A DNA stretch of 64,000 nucleotides from Novosphingobium sp. ERN07 (GTDB lineage: Bacteria > Pseudomonadota > Alphaproteobacteria > Sphingomonadales > Sphingomonadaceae): positions 119,111 through 183,110 of the forward strand of contig NZ_JABAID010000004.1 in the NCBI RefSeq assembly GCF_012641335.1, written 5' to 3'. Of the stretch, positions 34,634-43,554 are shown piece after piece. Under the pieces are notes generated by a model that saw only the letters and a list, made by a program, of their open reading frames with translations, made no database searches and had not been told where the DNA came from. The position numbers and the translations under genes are program-made. How positions within the stretch are numbered: position 1 is the first letter of the stretch; each line of letters opens with the position of its first letter.

Positions 34634-35350
34634 CTACCGAGCAGCCGCTGCGGCGACGAATGCGTCAAACAGGCAACCGTCAGCTTCCGAAATATGGAAC
34701 TCCGGGTGCCACTGCGTCGCGATCCAGAAGCGGCGGTCCCGTCGCTCAATCGCTTCAACAATACCATCCGGCGCAACTGCTGCTGTGCTCGCGTCGACTC
34801 CAGGCTCGATGACACCCTGCGAATGCAGACTGTTGACCGGGAAGCTGTCGCAACCAACAATTTCACTAAGAAGGCTCCCCGGCATGGTGACGACCTCGTG
34901 TGCAGCTTCCTCATAGGGTGCAGCGTCACGATGCATGTGCCATTCGGGACGCAGTGACTTGAGTGAAGGAACGATTGTGCCGCCCGCTGCGACATTCATG
35001 ACTTGGAAGCCACCACAGATACCGAGAAGAGGGAGATCCCGCTCCGTCGCGCGCTGCACTAAAGCCAATTCAAACCGTGTCCGCGCGACTTTCTCCACTG
35101 GTTCCTGATCAACAGTTGCGGGATCGATAAGAAGGGGGTGAGGAAATTGATACCCGCCGCCGGAAATGAGCACACCGTCCAGCACGCCGAGATAGTCATC
35201 GATGAACTCGGCCTCGTGCGGGAGCATCACAGGCAACGCGCCCGCACTGGACAAGGCTCTCATCATGGCCTTGTTGGCGAAATAATGAAGTTGCCGGGCA
35301 TCACTTCGTAATTCGACATCAGCCGTAACACCGATCAGTGGTCTGCGCAT
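34634..35350 (-). CDS. Gamma-glutamyl hydrolase, peptidase C26 (PuuD-like)
   Basis: A 238-residue class I glutamine-amidotransferase-fold hydrolase. The nucleophile is Cys112 in LLGICGGFQVMN, and the His-Glu pair lies in TQWHPEFH near the end; ISGGGYQFPHP (62-72) is the family's oxyanion loop region. PuuD relatives split gamma-glutamyl amides. In microcystin the D-Glu residue is joined to Mdha through its gamma-carboxyl, so this enzyme could cut that iso-peptide bond (inference). The start overlaps the aminotransferase stop (TGATG), making it the last gene of a four-gene operon. Confidence 0.88.
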   Translation of the reverse strand: MRRPLIGVTADVELRSDARQLHYFANKAMMRALSSAGALPVMLPHEAEFIDDYLGVLDGVLISGGGYQFPHPLLIDPATVDQEPVEKVARTRFELALVQRATERDLPLLGICGGFQVMNVAAGGTIVPSLKSLRPEWHMHRDAAPYEEAAHEVVTMPGSLLSEIVGCDSFPVNSLHSQGVIEPGVDASTAAVAPDGIVEAIERRDRRFWIATQWHPEFHISEADGCLFDAFVAAAAAR

Positions 35351-36681
35351 CAGGCCGTACCCGCAATTGCTTGGTCGATCGCCAACGCGAGCTTGTCAAC
35401 GATTTCGCCCACCTGCGCTTCGGTGATGATGAACGGGGGAGCAAGCAAGATGTGGTCACCTCGCGTGCCATCCACTGTCCCGAACCCCGGATAGCACAGC
35501 AGACCGCTGTCCATCGCCGCGCTCTGGATAGCGTTCCAAACCATTCGCTCAGGAGCGAATGGTTCCTTGCTCTCCCGATCGGCGACAAGTTCAATTCCGA
35601 GCAGCAGCCCACGCCCGCGCACATCGCCAATATGGGGATGCTGGTTGAACTTATCAGTCAAGGATTGCCGCAAGAGTTTCCCTTGGCGGCGCACATTGGC
35701 AAGGAGGTCCTGTTCTTCGATTTCCTGCAGTACAGCGCAGCCCGCCGCAGCGGCGGTCGCGTGACAGTTATAGGTATGGCCATGGAAAAAGAATCCTCGC
35801 CCCCCAGCCAAGGTTGCCACGATCCGATCGCTGACGAGGATTGCGCTAAGCGGCTGATAACCGGCGCCAAGGCCTTTCGCCACCACGGCGATGTCAGGAA
35901 CCACCCCATCCTGTTCGCATGCAAGGTAGGTTCCGCAGCGTCCGGCGCCTGCCAGGATTTCGTCGAGGATAAGAAGGACACCATACTTTTGACAGACCGC
36001 CTGGATCGCCTGGAAATAACCAGGAACTGGCGGAATACATCCCGCAGTGGCGCCAACGACAGTTTCCGCAACGAATCCGGCGACGTTCTCCGGACCAAGT
36101 TGAATGATGGCGTGTTCCAGCTCGTCTGCGAGCCGGCGGACATATTCAGCTTCAGTTTCGCTACTGCTCTGCTCGCGGTAGGCATAGCAAGGCGAGACAA
36201 AATGATGCGGGGGTAGAAAACCCTCGAAGAGCGATCTGCGGATCAGGTTCCCGCTAACGCCGAGTGCTCCGATAGTACATCCATGATAGCTTTGGCGCCG
36301 GGAGATAAAGCGGGTCCGACCGGGTTCACCGTTTTCATTATGAAACTGAAGCGCGAGCTTGAGTGCGCCATCCATCGATTCCGACCCGCCTGAACCGGGA
36401 TAGACCCAGTCGAGCCCGGCCGGCGTCGCGGCAACCAGCGCTTCTGCGAAACGTTCGACTGCATCCGTCGTGAAGTAGGCGTTGTAGAGATAGGGCATGA
36501 TATGCGCCTGGGCGGATACAGCATCCGCAACCCGGGTGGCGCTGTGCCCGAGGCACGAGACCCCAGCCCCCGACGCGGCATCGAGATATCGCCGGCCCGA
36601 ACCATCGATGACATAGGGGCCATCGCCCCCAACGGCGACAGGATAATCACGGCCGAGCAGCCGGCGCATTACATTGGTCAT
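35350..36681 (-). CDS. Class III (omega) aminotransferase
   Basis: A 443-residue PLP-dependent fold-type I aminotransferase. Visible are PGSGGSESMDGALKLA (95-110), the PLP-phosphate YHG (132-134), Asp240 (LLILDEILAGAGR) and the Schiff-base Lys269 (AVVAKGLGAGYQPL). Start at ATG 36681 after GGGGAGGTCTCGCT; an upstream extension within the flavoprotein gene is rejected. Class III enzymes transfer amino groups at the omega or beta carbon; Adda is a 3-amino acid, so Adda deamination to the 3-oxo acid is the attractive role (inference). A role as AstC for succinylornithine is less likely because it is far from the ast genes. Confidence 0.9.
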   Translation of the reverse strand: MTNVMRRLLGRDYPVAVGGDGPYVIDGSGRRYLDAASGAGVSCLGHSATRVADAVSAQAHIMPYLYNAYFTTDAVERFAEALVAATPAGLDWVYPGSGGSESMDGALKLALQFHNENGEPGRTRFISRRQSYHGCTIGALGVSGNLIRRSLFEGFLPPHHFVSPCYAYREQSSSETEAEYVRRLADELEHAIIQLGPENVAGFVAETVVGATAGCIPPVPGYFQAIQAVCQKYGVLLILDEILAGAGRCGTYLACEQDGVVPDIAVVAKGLGAGYQPLSAILVSDRIVATLAGGRGFFFHGHTYNCHATAAAAGCAVLQEIEEQDLLANVRRQGKLLRQSLTDKFNQHPHIGDVRGRGLLLGIELVADRESKEPFAPERMVWNAIQSAAMDSGLLCYPGFGTVDGTRGDHILLAPPFIITEAQVGEIVDKLALAIDQAIAGTA

Positions 36682-37829
36682 AGCGAGACCTCCCCACCCA
36701 CCAGACGATCCGGCAAGACCTGATCCGGTGTCAAACCTAGGGAGGCTAAGCCTTCCGGCCACGGCCCGCCCGTTACGAGCGCAGAGACAATTGCTGCCAT
36801 TGCAGGCGCTGTCTGCAATCCGTATCCACCTTGCCCAGCCAGCCAGAAGAACCCATCGGCGTCGGGCGCGAAACCGGCCGTTGGCACGCGGTCGGATACG
36901 AAGGATCGCAGCCCTGCCCAACGATGTTGAATCCTCGGCACCGTCATCGTCGTATATTCCTCGACTTTCCACGCGGCCAAAGCGAGATCATATTCCTCAG
37001 GCTGGGCGTCGGTGGGAGGACTATCGACTTCGTCCACTGGCGACGCCAGAATCCGTCCGGATTCCGGGATCATGTAGAAATCGTCCACCGCGGCCTTGAC
37101 GAACGGCCATTCGCTGGCCCCGATTCCATGGGGAGGGTCAAACATGATGACCGTTCGCCGCTTGGGCTCAAGGCCAAGTTGCCGCACGCCTGCCAGTCGT
37201 CCCACATGATCAGCCCAAGCTCCGGCCGCATTGATCAGCACGGGCGCAGCATATTGCTGTCCGCGTTCGGTTGTCACCTGCCACAAGCCTGCCTTGTACT
37301 CGATGCACACGACGCGGGCTCCGGTAACGGTTTCACCCTTGCCATGCTTGACCCTTCGGGCATAAGCTTGCAGCAATCGGTCGGCATCGAGCCGGCGACC
37401 GCCGTAATCGACCACTCCTTCGACTATGCCCTCTCCGCCAGTCTTCAGTACTGGCACCATTGCCAGCATACCTTTTTCGTCGATCCGCTCGATCGTGTTG
37501 GTGAACAGCCGCATCTCGGTTTCGAGCCCAGCCAGCGCCTCCACCATTGTCGGGCGAGCTACGAACAACGCTGGAGTCGGCCTGCAAAATGGTTGGTCCG
37601 AGAAGTCGCCTGGCGGTTGCTCGAAAAACTCCCGGCTATAGGCGGTCATGGCGCGCACTGCACGGTTGCCAATGCCGAAATGGTAATATGTCGCGCTACG
37701 CCCGGAAGAATGATAACCCAGCGCTAGTTCAGCTTCAAGCACCACCACGCGGGCGTTTCTTGACAGCCCCGCGGCAGCTGACATGCCGGCGATCCCGCCT
37801 CCGATTACTAGTACATCGGCGCAATTCAT
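36678..37829 (-). CDS. FAD-dependent oxidoreductase (D-amino-acid oxidase/dehydrogenase family)
   Basis: A 383-residue DAO-family flavoprotein with the FAD-binding motif VIGGGIAGMSAAAGL near the N-terminus, VVLEAE following, and GGYGLQTAPAMA near the C-terminus. The family oxidises the C-N bond of glycine, sarcosine, D-amino acids or N-methyl amino acids. Microcystin yields D-Glu, D-MeAsp and an N-methylated residue, any of which could be the substrate (inference). It overlaps both neighbours (ATGA at each end) within the operon P1 peptidase - flavoprotein - aminotransferase - C26 hydrolase. Confidence 0.87.
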   Translation of the reverse strand: MNCADVLVIGGGIAGMSAAAGLSRNARVVVLEAELALGYHSSGRSATYYHFGIGNRAVRAMTAYSREFFEQPPGDFSDQPFCRPTPALFVARPTMVEALAGLETEMRLFTNTIERIDEKGMLAMVPVLKTGGEGIVEGVVDYGGRRLDADRLLQAYARRVKHGKGETVTGARVVCIEYKAGLWQVTTERGQQYAAPVLINAAGAWADHVGRLAGVRQLGLEPKRRTVIMFDPPHGIGASEWPFVKAAVDDFYMIPESGRILASPVDEVDSPPTDAQPEEYDLALAAWKVEEYTTMTVPRIQHRWAGLRSFVSDRVPTAGFAPDADGFFWLAGQGGYGLQTAPAMAAIVSALVTGGPWPEGLASLGLTPDQVLPDRLVGGEVSL

Positions 37830-38923
37830 GACGTGCTCTCGGGCCCGCGGCCATAGCGTTGCATAACTTCGACGAGCTTGTCAGTCGGCAGAGCGTGCAC
37901 AGTTGTCCCATCCACTCCAGTCATTGAATCCGACATGGTCATGGAATTGACGATCGCCTCTTCGACCGCTTCAGAGGCTGCGCGAAAGAGCGGATTCATG
38001 GCCTCATTGGGCAGCATGCGAAGACCCTCTGCAATAGCGACATCATTAAAGGGTACGCGATTACCGGTCGAAAAGGCGACTATGAAATCGCCCGATCTAT
38101 TTGAACCGAAACCACCGACGCGGCCCAGGCCGATGCCGCCGCGCCGCGCCAGTCTTGCGCATTGCGGCGGCAACAGCGGCGCATCTGTTGCGAGCACAAT
38201 CACGATCGAGCCCTGGTCGCGTCGTTGGGGGCTATCCACGACTTCATAACCGATATGCCGACCGACCGGAACACCATCGACGGTAAGCTCGGACCGGTTG
38301 CCAAAATTGGACTGGACCAGAGCGCCGACGGTAAAGCTACCGCATGGGGTGGCCGCTACTCTCGAAGAAGTCCCGATTCCGCTCTTGAATTCGAACGTCA
38401 TCATGCCGGTTCCGCCACCAATCGATCCTTCGGCAACCCGGCCGCCACTGGCCCCATCGAGCGCAGCGGTGACGTCTGCCCGGGTAATCGGCCCTTCCCA
38501 GCCGTCATTGAGTACGCCATCGAAGGTTTCTCCGGCCATTGGCTGATGCCAGCGGTCATCAATCCCATTCTGCTTGGGATGGGCCAGCAGCGTATCACGC
38601 AGCACCCCGATCGAAAAAGCCGAGCTCATACAGATTGGCGAGGTGAGCACACCAGTTTCAGCAATCCAATGACTACCGGTAACTTCACCGAATCCGTTGA
38701 AGGAATGGAAGCCGGCAAAGACGGATTCCTGCCAATAGGGCACGTTCAGCGGCTGGATGGCAGTGACTCCGGTCCGCAAGACGTGCGGTGCGTCGGCAAT
38801 CCGCGTTACGTGCCCAACGCGGACCCCGGCCACATCGGTAATCGCATTCAAGGGCCCCGTCGGCAGCGTGCCGATCGTTAACCCAAGGTCGCGAAATCTG
38901 CATTTCGTCTTTTGGCTTGTCAT
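37826..38923 (-). CDS. P1-family (DmpA/BapA) aminopeptidase
   Basis: A 365-residue N-terminal-nucleophile peptidase of family P1 (S58), the group of D-aminopeptidase/esterase DmpA and the beta-peptidyl aminopeptidase BapA. These precursors cut themselves between Gly and Ser to expose the nucleophile; here the site is Gly238-Ser239 in DQGSIVIVLATDAPLLPPQ. Other family blocks are ITDVAGVRVGH, EGSIGGGTGMM and GLGRVGGFGSNRSGD. BapA enzymes are known from sphingomonads and remove N-terminal beta-amino acids. Adda is a beta-amino acid, so cutting Adda from a peptide N-terminus is an appealing alternative or supplement to MlrC (inference). First gene of its operon. Confidence 0.9.
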   Translation of the reverse strand: MTSQKTKCRFRDLGLTIGTLPTGPLNAITDVAGVRVGHVTRIADAPHVLRTGVTAIQPLNVPYWQESVFAGFHSFNGFGEVTGSHWIAETGVLTSPICMSSAFSIGVLRDTLLAHPKQNGIDDRWHQPMAGETFDGVLNDGWEGPITRADVTAALDGASGGRVAEGSIGGGTGMMTFEFKSGIGTSSRVAATPCGSFTVGALVQSNFGNRSELTVDGVPVGRHIGYEVVDSPQRRDQGSIVIVLATDAPLLPPQCARLARRGGIGLGRVGGFGSNRSGDFIVAFSTGNRVPFNDVAIAEGLRMLPNEAMNPLFRAASEAVEEAIVNSMTMSDSMTGVDGTTVHALPTDKLVEVMQRYGRGPESTS

Positions 38924-39219
38924 TTGGCCCCTAGAAAATCGAGTGATCAGAGCGTGGGTTCATGCTTTAACCGTCCGGACGGATAATGCAACCGGAATTG
39001 CGGATCCCTGGCAGTCGACTCCGCCAGCTCACCTGATCGCGTTTGCCCGGCCAAGTATGCCGCAGGACCCTTGGGTCTTGTGGTCGAAATGCCCAACCAT
39101 CTAAGCGGACCGATCCCATCCACGGCAAAGGTTCGGCCCAGTTCACCAGGGCAAAGCGACCTCACGAGACTCCAGTTGTGCTCATGCGTCACATTCATCC
39201 GATCCATACCCCTGAAGGT

Positions 39220-39241
39220 GTTTATCGACCGGTCGGATTAT
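39220..39241. promoter_or_regulatory. TetR-type operator, copy 5
   Basis: Core TATCGACCGGTCGGATTA, left of a tandem pair before the second TonB receptor gene. Centre-to-centre distance to copy 6 is 26 bases. The 388-base region 38924-39311 also carries the start of the divergent P1-peptidase operon about 300 bases away; nothing else is recognised in it. Confidence 0.8.
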
Positions 39242-39245
39242 ATAA

Positions 39246-39267
39246 ATTGCCCGACCGGTCGATTAAT
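39246..39267. promoter_or_regulatory. TetR-type operator, copy 6
   Basis: Core CCGACCGGTCGATTAAT with a left ATTGC arm, 44 bases before the TonB receptor start. With copy 5 it gives the only tandem operator in the window, suggesting tighter control of this promoter. Confidence 0.85.
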
Positions 39268-39311
39268 GATACACCGCGCCGACAATGAGGTAATCAAGGG
39301 GAGAGGGGCCG

Positions 39312-41498
39312 ATGCGTAAGTTCCCGTTTTTTCTTAGTGCTATGCTGATCAGCATGCCTGCCTTCGCGCAGGAGGCCGATTCGCCTTCAGCCGAGCCGGA
39401 GGTTAAAGACAACGCGATCGTCGTGACAGCCCGCAAGCGGGATGAGCGAATTGTCGATGTGCCGCTGTCAATCAGCGCTCTGGGAGCCGGCGATATCGAT
39501 GCGAAGGCGTCCCTGCGACTGCTCGACCTGGCCAATTCGGTCCCGAATCTGGTCAACATCAGTAACGGGAATGACTCTCTATCGCTGATCGTCGTGCGCG
39601 GGGTCGCCAGCCAGTCACGGGTGAACGCAGGATTTGATTCCGGTGTTGGTGTTTACGTCGACGGCGTGGTTCAAGGTAAGCTTTACAGCTTCAACCAGGA
39701 ACTGTTCGACACCGAGCGGGTCGAGTTCCTCAGAGGCCCACAAGGGACTTTGTTCGGACGCAATTCCATTGCTGGTGCGATCAGCATCACCACTCGCAAG
39801 CCCGAATTCGAATTCGGCAGCGACGCAACAGTGCAGCTTGGCAGTTATGACGAACGCCGGTTTTCTGCCTTCCTGACCGGCCCCGTTGCCGAAGACAATC
39901 TTGCAATCAGCATCGGTGGCTTCCGGACCACTCGGCGCGGCTATATCACCAACGTCTTCGACGGACAGGATATCGGCGACATCGATTCCGTCGGCGGGCG
40001 GATCAAGGCCCTGTGGCGGCCAAACAACGATGTATCGGTCTTGCTGTCAGCAGATTATACGAACGAGGACCAGCTTGCTCCTGTACCGCAGCCGATCAGC
40101 GGATATGGCGCTGTCACTGGCACCTACAAGACCAACACTAACCTCCCCCCGATTGCGAAGCGCGAGCTATTCGGTGTTTCGGGTCAGATAGACTGGTCAA
40201 CCTCAACTGATCTGACCCTGACTTCGATTACCGCCTACCGGACTGCCTCCTCGTTGCGCAATAATGACCCCGACTTCGGCCCATTGGCAGTCGTGGACAG
40301 CCAGAAGAAGCAGGATCAATGGCAATTCTCCCAAGAGTTGCGCCTTGCTGGCAAGATGGGGTCTCGATTTTCCTTTGTCAGCGGTCTTTACTATTTCAAG
40401 CAGGACGTTGACGGTTACGCCTCGAGCACTTTTGGCAATATTGCCAACGTCCCGGGATTCTTGAGAGGGCTGACCGGTTCTACGAGCGGGATGGTGGGAT
40501 CGGAATCCTTCGCCGGCTTCGTCAATGCTGATTGGGAGGCGCTACCGCGCCTGACGCTGACGCTCGGGGCACGACTGACCTATGAGAAGCAGACCCTAGA
40601 CTTCCGTCAGCAAGGCTTCCCGTTCGTTGCACCCACCCTGCCACGTGAAACCGATGCTGGTTCCGACACCGATTTCTCGCCCTTGGTTACCTTGCGCTAC
40701 AAGCTTGCGCCAAGCGTATCGATCTACGGTACGGTGTCGCGCGGATACAAGAGCGGGGGCTGGAACCTCGACAATGTCACAAGCTTCTTGATCACCTCGT
40801 TCAAACAATTGCGGTTCAATCGCGAGCAGCTGACCAACTACGAAGTTGGTTTGAAGGGTGACGTGCTTAACGGTGATCTGGGCTTTGCATTCTCAGGCTT
40901 CCAGCAAAATTATGGCGACATCCAGACCGCGAAACTTGTGCCAGTGCTGGGCGGCGGCGGGGCGCTGATCGCGGTTGTCTCGAATGCTGCGAGCGCGAGA
41001 ATCCGTGGGTTCGAAGGGGAAGTTAAGGTTCGTCCCTTCAAGCCGTTCACGGTTGTCGGAACCCTCGGCTACGCTGACGCGCGATTCAAGGACTACCGCG
41101 ATACTACGGCCGGCGGCGCACCGTTGATCTTCGACGGCAACCGTATTCCGAATTCTCCCAAACTGACGACCAGCCTAACCGCCACATTGCGAGTGCCTGT
41201 GAATGACAGGCTCACCTTGGGCGGGCGCGCGCAATACAGCTATGTCGATGGCTTCTTCCAGGATCGCGATAACAGCGCCGCGTTGCGGATCCCGTCTCGC
41301 GACACCGTCGACATGTCGATCGAAGCCGAGATCGACAAAAACTTCCGGCTGGCGTTCAATGTCAGCAACCTGTTCAACAACCAGGTTCCGGTCTCTATCG
41401 GTCCGGGCGGTTTCGGCTTTCCGGGTGTAGGGGCAAATCAAAACGTTCAGTTGTCCCTGCCGCGGATGTGGAATGTTCGAGCAAGCCTGAAGTTCTAG
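39312..41498 (+). CDS. TonB-dependent outer-membrane receptor (second of two)
   Basis: A 728-residue receptor: signal peptide MRKFPFFLSAMLISMPAFAQ, TonB-box-like AIVVTARKRDE, plug motif VEFLRGPQGTLFGRN and a 22-strand-type barrel ending with Phe (NVRASLKF). It is a paralogue of the receptor at 16162-18342: both share GVASQSR, the DGVVQGK segment, SRGYKSGGWNLDN-like and LGGGGA-VAVVSNAASAR blocks. Two tandem operators lie immediately upstream. Such receptor pairs in one regulon suggest uptake of two forms of the same substrate, for example cyclic and linear peptide (inference). Confidence 0.94.
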   Translation: MRKFPFFLSAMLISMPAFAQEADSPSAEPEVKDNAIVVTARKRDERIVDVPLSISALGAGDIDAKASLRLLDLANSVPNLVNISNGNDSLSLIVVRGVASQSRVNAGFDSGVGVYVDGVVQGKLYSFNQELFDTERVEFLRGPQGTLFGRNSIAGAISITTRKPEFEFGSDATVQLGSYDERRFSAFLTGPVAEDNLAISIGGFRTTRRGYITNVFDGQDIGDIDSVGGRIKALWRPNNDVSVLLSADYTNEDQLAPVPQPISGYGAVTGTYKTNTNLPPIAKRELFGVSGQIDWSTSTDLTLTSITAYRTASSLRNNDPDFGPLAVVDSQKKQDQWQFSQELRLAGKMGSRFSFVSGLYYFKQDVDGYASSTFGNIANVPGFLRGLTGSTSGMVGSESFAGFVNADWEALPRLTLTLGARLTYEKQTLDFRQQGFPFVAPTLPRETDAGSDTDFSPLVTLRYKLAPSVSIYGTVSRGYKSGGWNLDNVTSFLITSFKQLRFNREQLTNYEVGLKGDVLNGDLGFAFSGFQQNYGDIQTAKLVPVLGGGGALIAVVSNAASARIRGFEGEVKVRPFKPFTVVGTLGYADARFKDYRDTTAGGAPLIFDGNRIPNSPKLTTSLTATLRVPVNDRLTLGGRAQYSYVDGFFQDRDNSAALRIPSRDTVDMSIEAEIDKNFRLAFNVSNLFNNQVPVSIGPGGFGFPGVGANQNVQLSLPRMWNVRASLKF

Positions 41499-41902
41499 TA
41501 ATCCCGAATCCTAGGTTAGCGATTCTGGACGGAAGTCCTGAAGGGATCGGATAGAGGCGGTGCGGTTTTCAGACCTACCGAGGCCGCCCGCCTCTTCAAC
41601 TCTGCTGCGCCGATCACCTCGTTCACTTCTGCTCACAGCCTTGAATTAGGATCAGTCGGGCCCAGGGCTGCGTGTCGAGACATGGTCATGATGCATTTTC
41701 TGGAACTGCAGGCTCATTCCAAGGCTCGATAACTATGCATAGCCATGACGCGGCGCGACCGGGCAGCTTTTGATACCAGGCAAGCTGCTTCAATCGCCCA
41801 GCAGCGAAATCACGAACGCTATCCTAAATTCAAAGCATGACCATAATGGCGGTGGAATTCGGATAATCCAACGATGATAGCATTTTGATTCTGCGAGGCT
41901 CA
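41499..41902. other. Intergenic region after TonB receptor
   Basis: No gene is seen. An imperfect GC-rich hairpin at 41554-41594 (GAGGCGG and CCGCCCGCCTC arms around a 20-base loop) may end the receptor transcript. The rest lacks operator-like dyads, so the promoter of the following gene is not identified. Confidence 0.4.
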
Positions 41903-42892
41903 ATGACTGCCCCTGTATCGCTTGTTCAGCGTGGCCCCGTGGCCTACATCGAGATCGACAATCCACCGGTCAATGCCTTGTCGCACGCAGCGCGCAGTCA
42001 GCTCATTGCCGCAGTTGCCGAAGCTGGACGCAGTGAGGCGCAGGCAATTGCGATAGTTGGCAAGGGACGTAACTTCATCGCTGGAGCAGACATTGCCGAA
42101 CTAGAACATCCGGTACGAGCGCCCGGACTGCTCGAGCTCGAGGAAGCCTGCCGGCTCGCACCGCAACCAGTGATCGCCGTGATGCACGGTATGGTGCTGG
42201 GTGGCGGCATGGTTGTTGCCTATTGCGCCGACTTTCGGATTGCGGCGCCGGGCACACTTTTTGGCATGCCGGAAGTCAAGCTTGGGCTGTTGGCAACCTT
42301 TGGAGGTACGCAATTCTTGCCGCGACTGGTCGGCATGCCAGCCGCCCTCAAACTCCTGATCGGAGCCGAGCCAATTGACCTGAAGGAAGCGGAGGAAATC
42401 GGCTTCGTCGACGCGGTAGGCGATCTGCAGATGGCAGTGACGATGGCTCCTAGATTCTCAAAACGCCCGGTTCGCAACATCGCAGGCGAACCAGCCAAAG
42501 CGGCACTTGCCGCAATCAGTCGTTATGAAACTGCACTGGATCCCGAATGGCAGGCTCCGCAGGCAACCCTTGAGGCTGCACGCGCAGGTGTGGAACACGG
42601 ACTTGAGGCTGGACTGGCCCTTGAAGCCACCTTGTTTGAGACTCTGAGAGCCTCGCGGCAGTCGCGTGTATTGCGTCGATACTTCTTTGCCAGCCGCGCG
42701 CTTGCCCGCCACCCTGAACGCGACATTGCGTTGGCGAGGTTTCGCAAAATCGGGCCTGATCGCGGCGAACTTCGCCGCGCAGCCCAAAACATGATCGATA
42801 AAGGCGAGCTAACCGATACCGCAGTCGCAGACGCGGCGATCGTCGAAGCGCTGGCGCTGCCAGCGTGGCGCGCTGACCTGTTGCTCGAGTGA
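41903..42892 (+). CDS. Enoyl-CoA hydratase, FadJ-like without dehydrogenase domain
   Basis: A 329-residue protein with a crotonase domain (VNALSHAARSQL; FIAGADIAELE; MHGMVLGGGMVVAYCADF; GMPEVKLGLLATFGGTQ with Glu and its partner residues) followed by a helical extension LRASRQSRVLRRYFFASRALAR. That extension is the linker that joins hydratase and 3-hydroxyacyl-CoA dehydrogenase in FadB/FadJ, but here it ends in a short tail without the dehydrogenase. Start at the ATG 41903 after GCGAGGCTCA; a TTG 18 bases upstream is rejected. It could hydrate the enoyl-CoA intermediates, leaving oxidation to the SDR at 32946. Confidence 0.87.
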   Translation: MTAPVSLVQRGPVAYIEIDNPPVNALSHAARSQLIAAVAEAGRSEAQAIAIVGKGRNFIAGADIAELEHPVRAPGLLELEEACRLAPQPVIAVMHGMVLGGGMVVAYCADFRIAAPGTLFGMPEVKLGLLATFGGTQFLPRLVGMPAALKLLIGAEPIDLKEAEEIGFVDAVGDLQMAVTMAPRFSKRPVRNIAGEPAKAALAAISRYETALDPEWQAPQATLEAARAGVEHGLEAGLALEATLFETLRASRQSRVLRRYFFASRALARHPERDIALARFRKIGPDRGELRRAAQNMIDKGELTDTAVADAAIVEALALPAWRADLLLE

Positions 42893-43019
42893 TACTACCG
42901 ATAGGCGGCAATTCGCCATCCGCTTGGCGGCCTGTCCAAGGCAACAGAGCCACCAGTCGATTGCCGCGCCCAATTGACCTCGCGGAACTGGAATTGAATC
43001 AAAAGCAGAAGGAACCATC

Positions 43020-43370
43020 ATGGCAAGCATTATACGTCTGAACAGCGGCCCCCGGATGAGCCAGGCCGTAATCCACAACGGTACGATATACCTTGCCGGT
43101 CAGATTGGGGTGCCTGGCGAATCTGCGGCCAACCAGACCCAAGACATTCTGACGAAGATCGATGCCCTGCTCGAGCAGAGTGGCAGCGACAGGTCGCACG
43201 TGCTTTCCGCGACCATCTGGCTCGCCGACATGGCGGACTTCGAGGAAATGAACGCCGTCTGGGACAACTGGATCGATCGCGACGCTCCCCCTGCGCGCGC
43301 TACAGGTCAGTCTCGGCTTGCACGGCCGGGTTGTAAGGTCGAGATCATCGTTGTCGCGGCTGTCAAGTAA
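43020..43370 (+). CDS. RidA/YjgF-family enamine/imine deaminase
   Basis: A 116-residue RidA-family protein: QAVIHNGTIYLAGQIG, TQDILTKIDALLEQSG, SATIWLADMADFEEMNAVW and the PPARATG-R arginine region are family marks. RidA proteins hydrolyse reactive enamines such as 2-aminoacrylate to pyruvate and ammonia. Mdha in microcystin is N-methyldehydroalanine, which on release gives an N-methyl enamine; this could be its scavenger (inference). The ATG follows AGAAGGAACCATC. It stands 127 bases after the hydratase gene and 237 bases before the next operon. Confidence 0.85.
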   Translation: MASIIRLNSGPRMSQAVIHNGTIYLAGQIGVPGESAANQTQDILTKIDALLEQSGSDRSHVLSATIWLADMADFEEMNAVWDNWIDRDAPPARATGQSRLARPGCKVEIIVVAAVK

Positions 43371-43554
43371 TCCGCCTTCGTTTCAAATTTGGCCGCGATG
43401 TAGCCTGATGGCTTTAGCTGAGTACAGCCCGCGATCGCCTGTACAGTTAGTCTAATTGGATTGAGCCCCCTTTCGTCAGGGCCTGTTCCCCGCACCATCT
43501 TAAGAATGAGCTCAGCATCGCTGGGCCTGCCGTGCGGCCACAAAAGGTGCTTGC

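Noticed and set aside
35350..36681. Aminotransferase as AstC (succinylornithine aminotransferase)
   Set aside because: It is 30 kb away from the ast genes and in an operon with a beta-peptidase; sequence context fits omega/beta-amino acid substrates better, though not proven.
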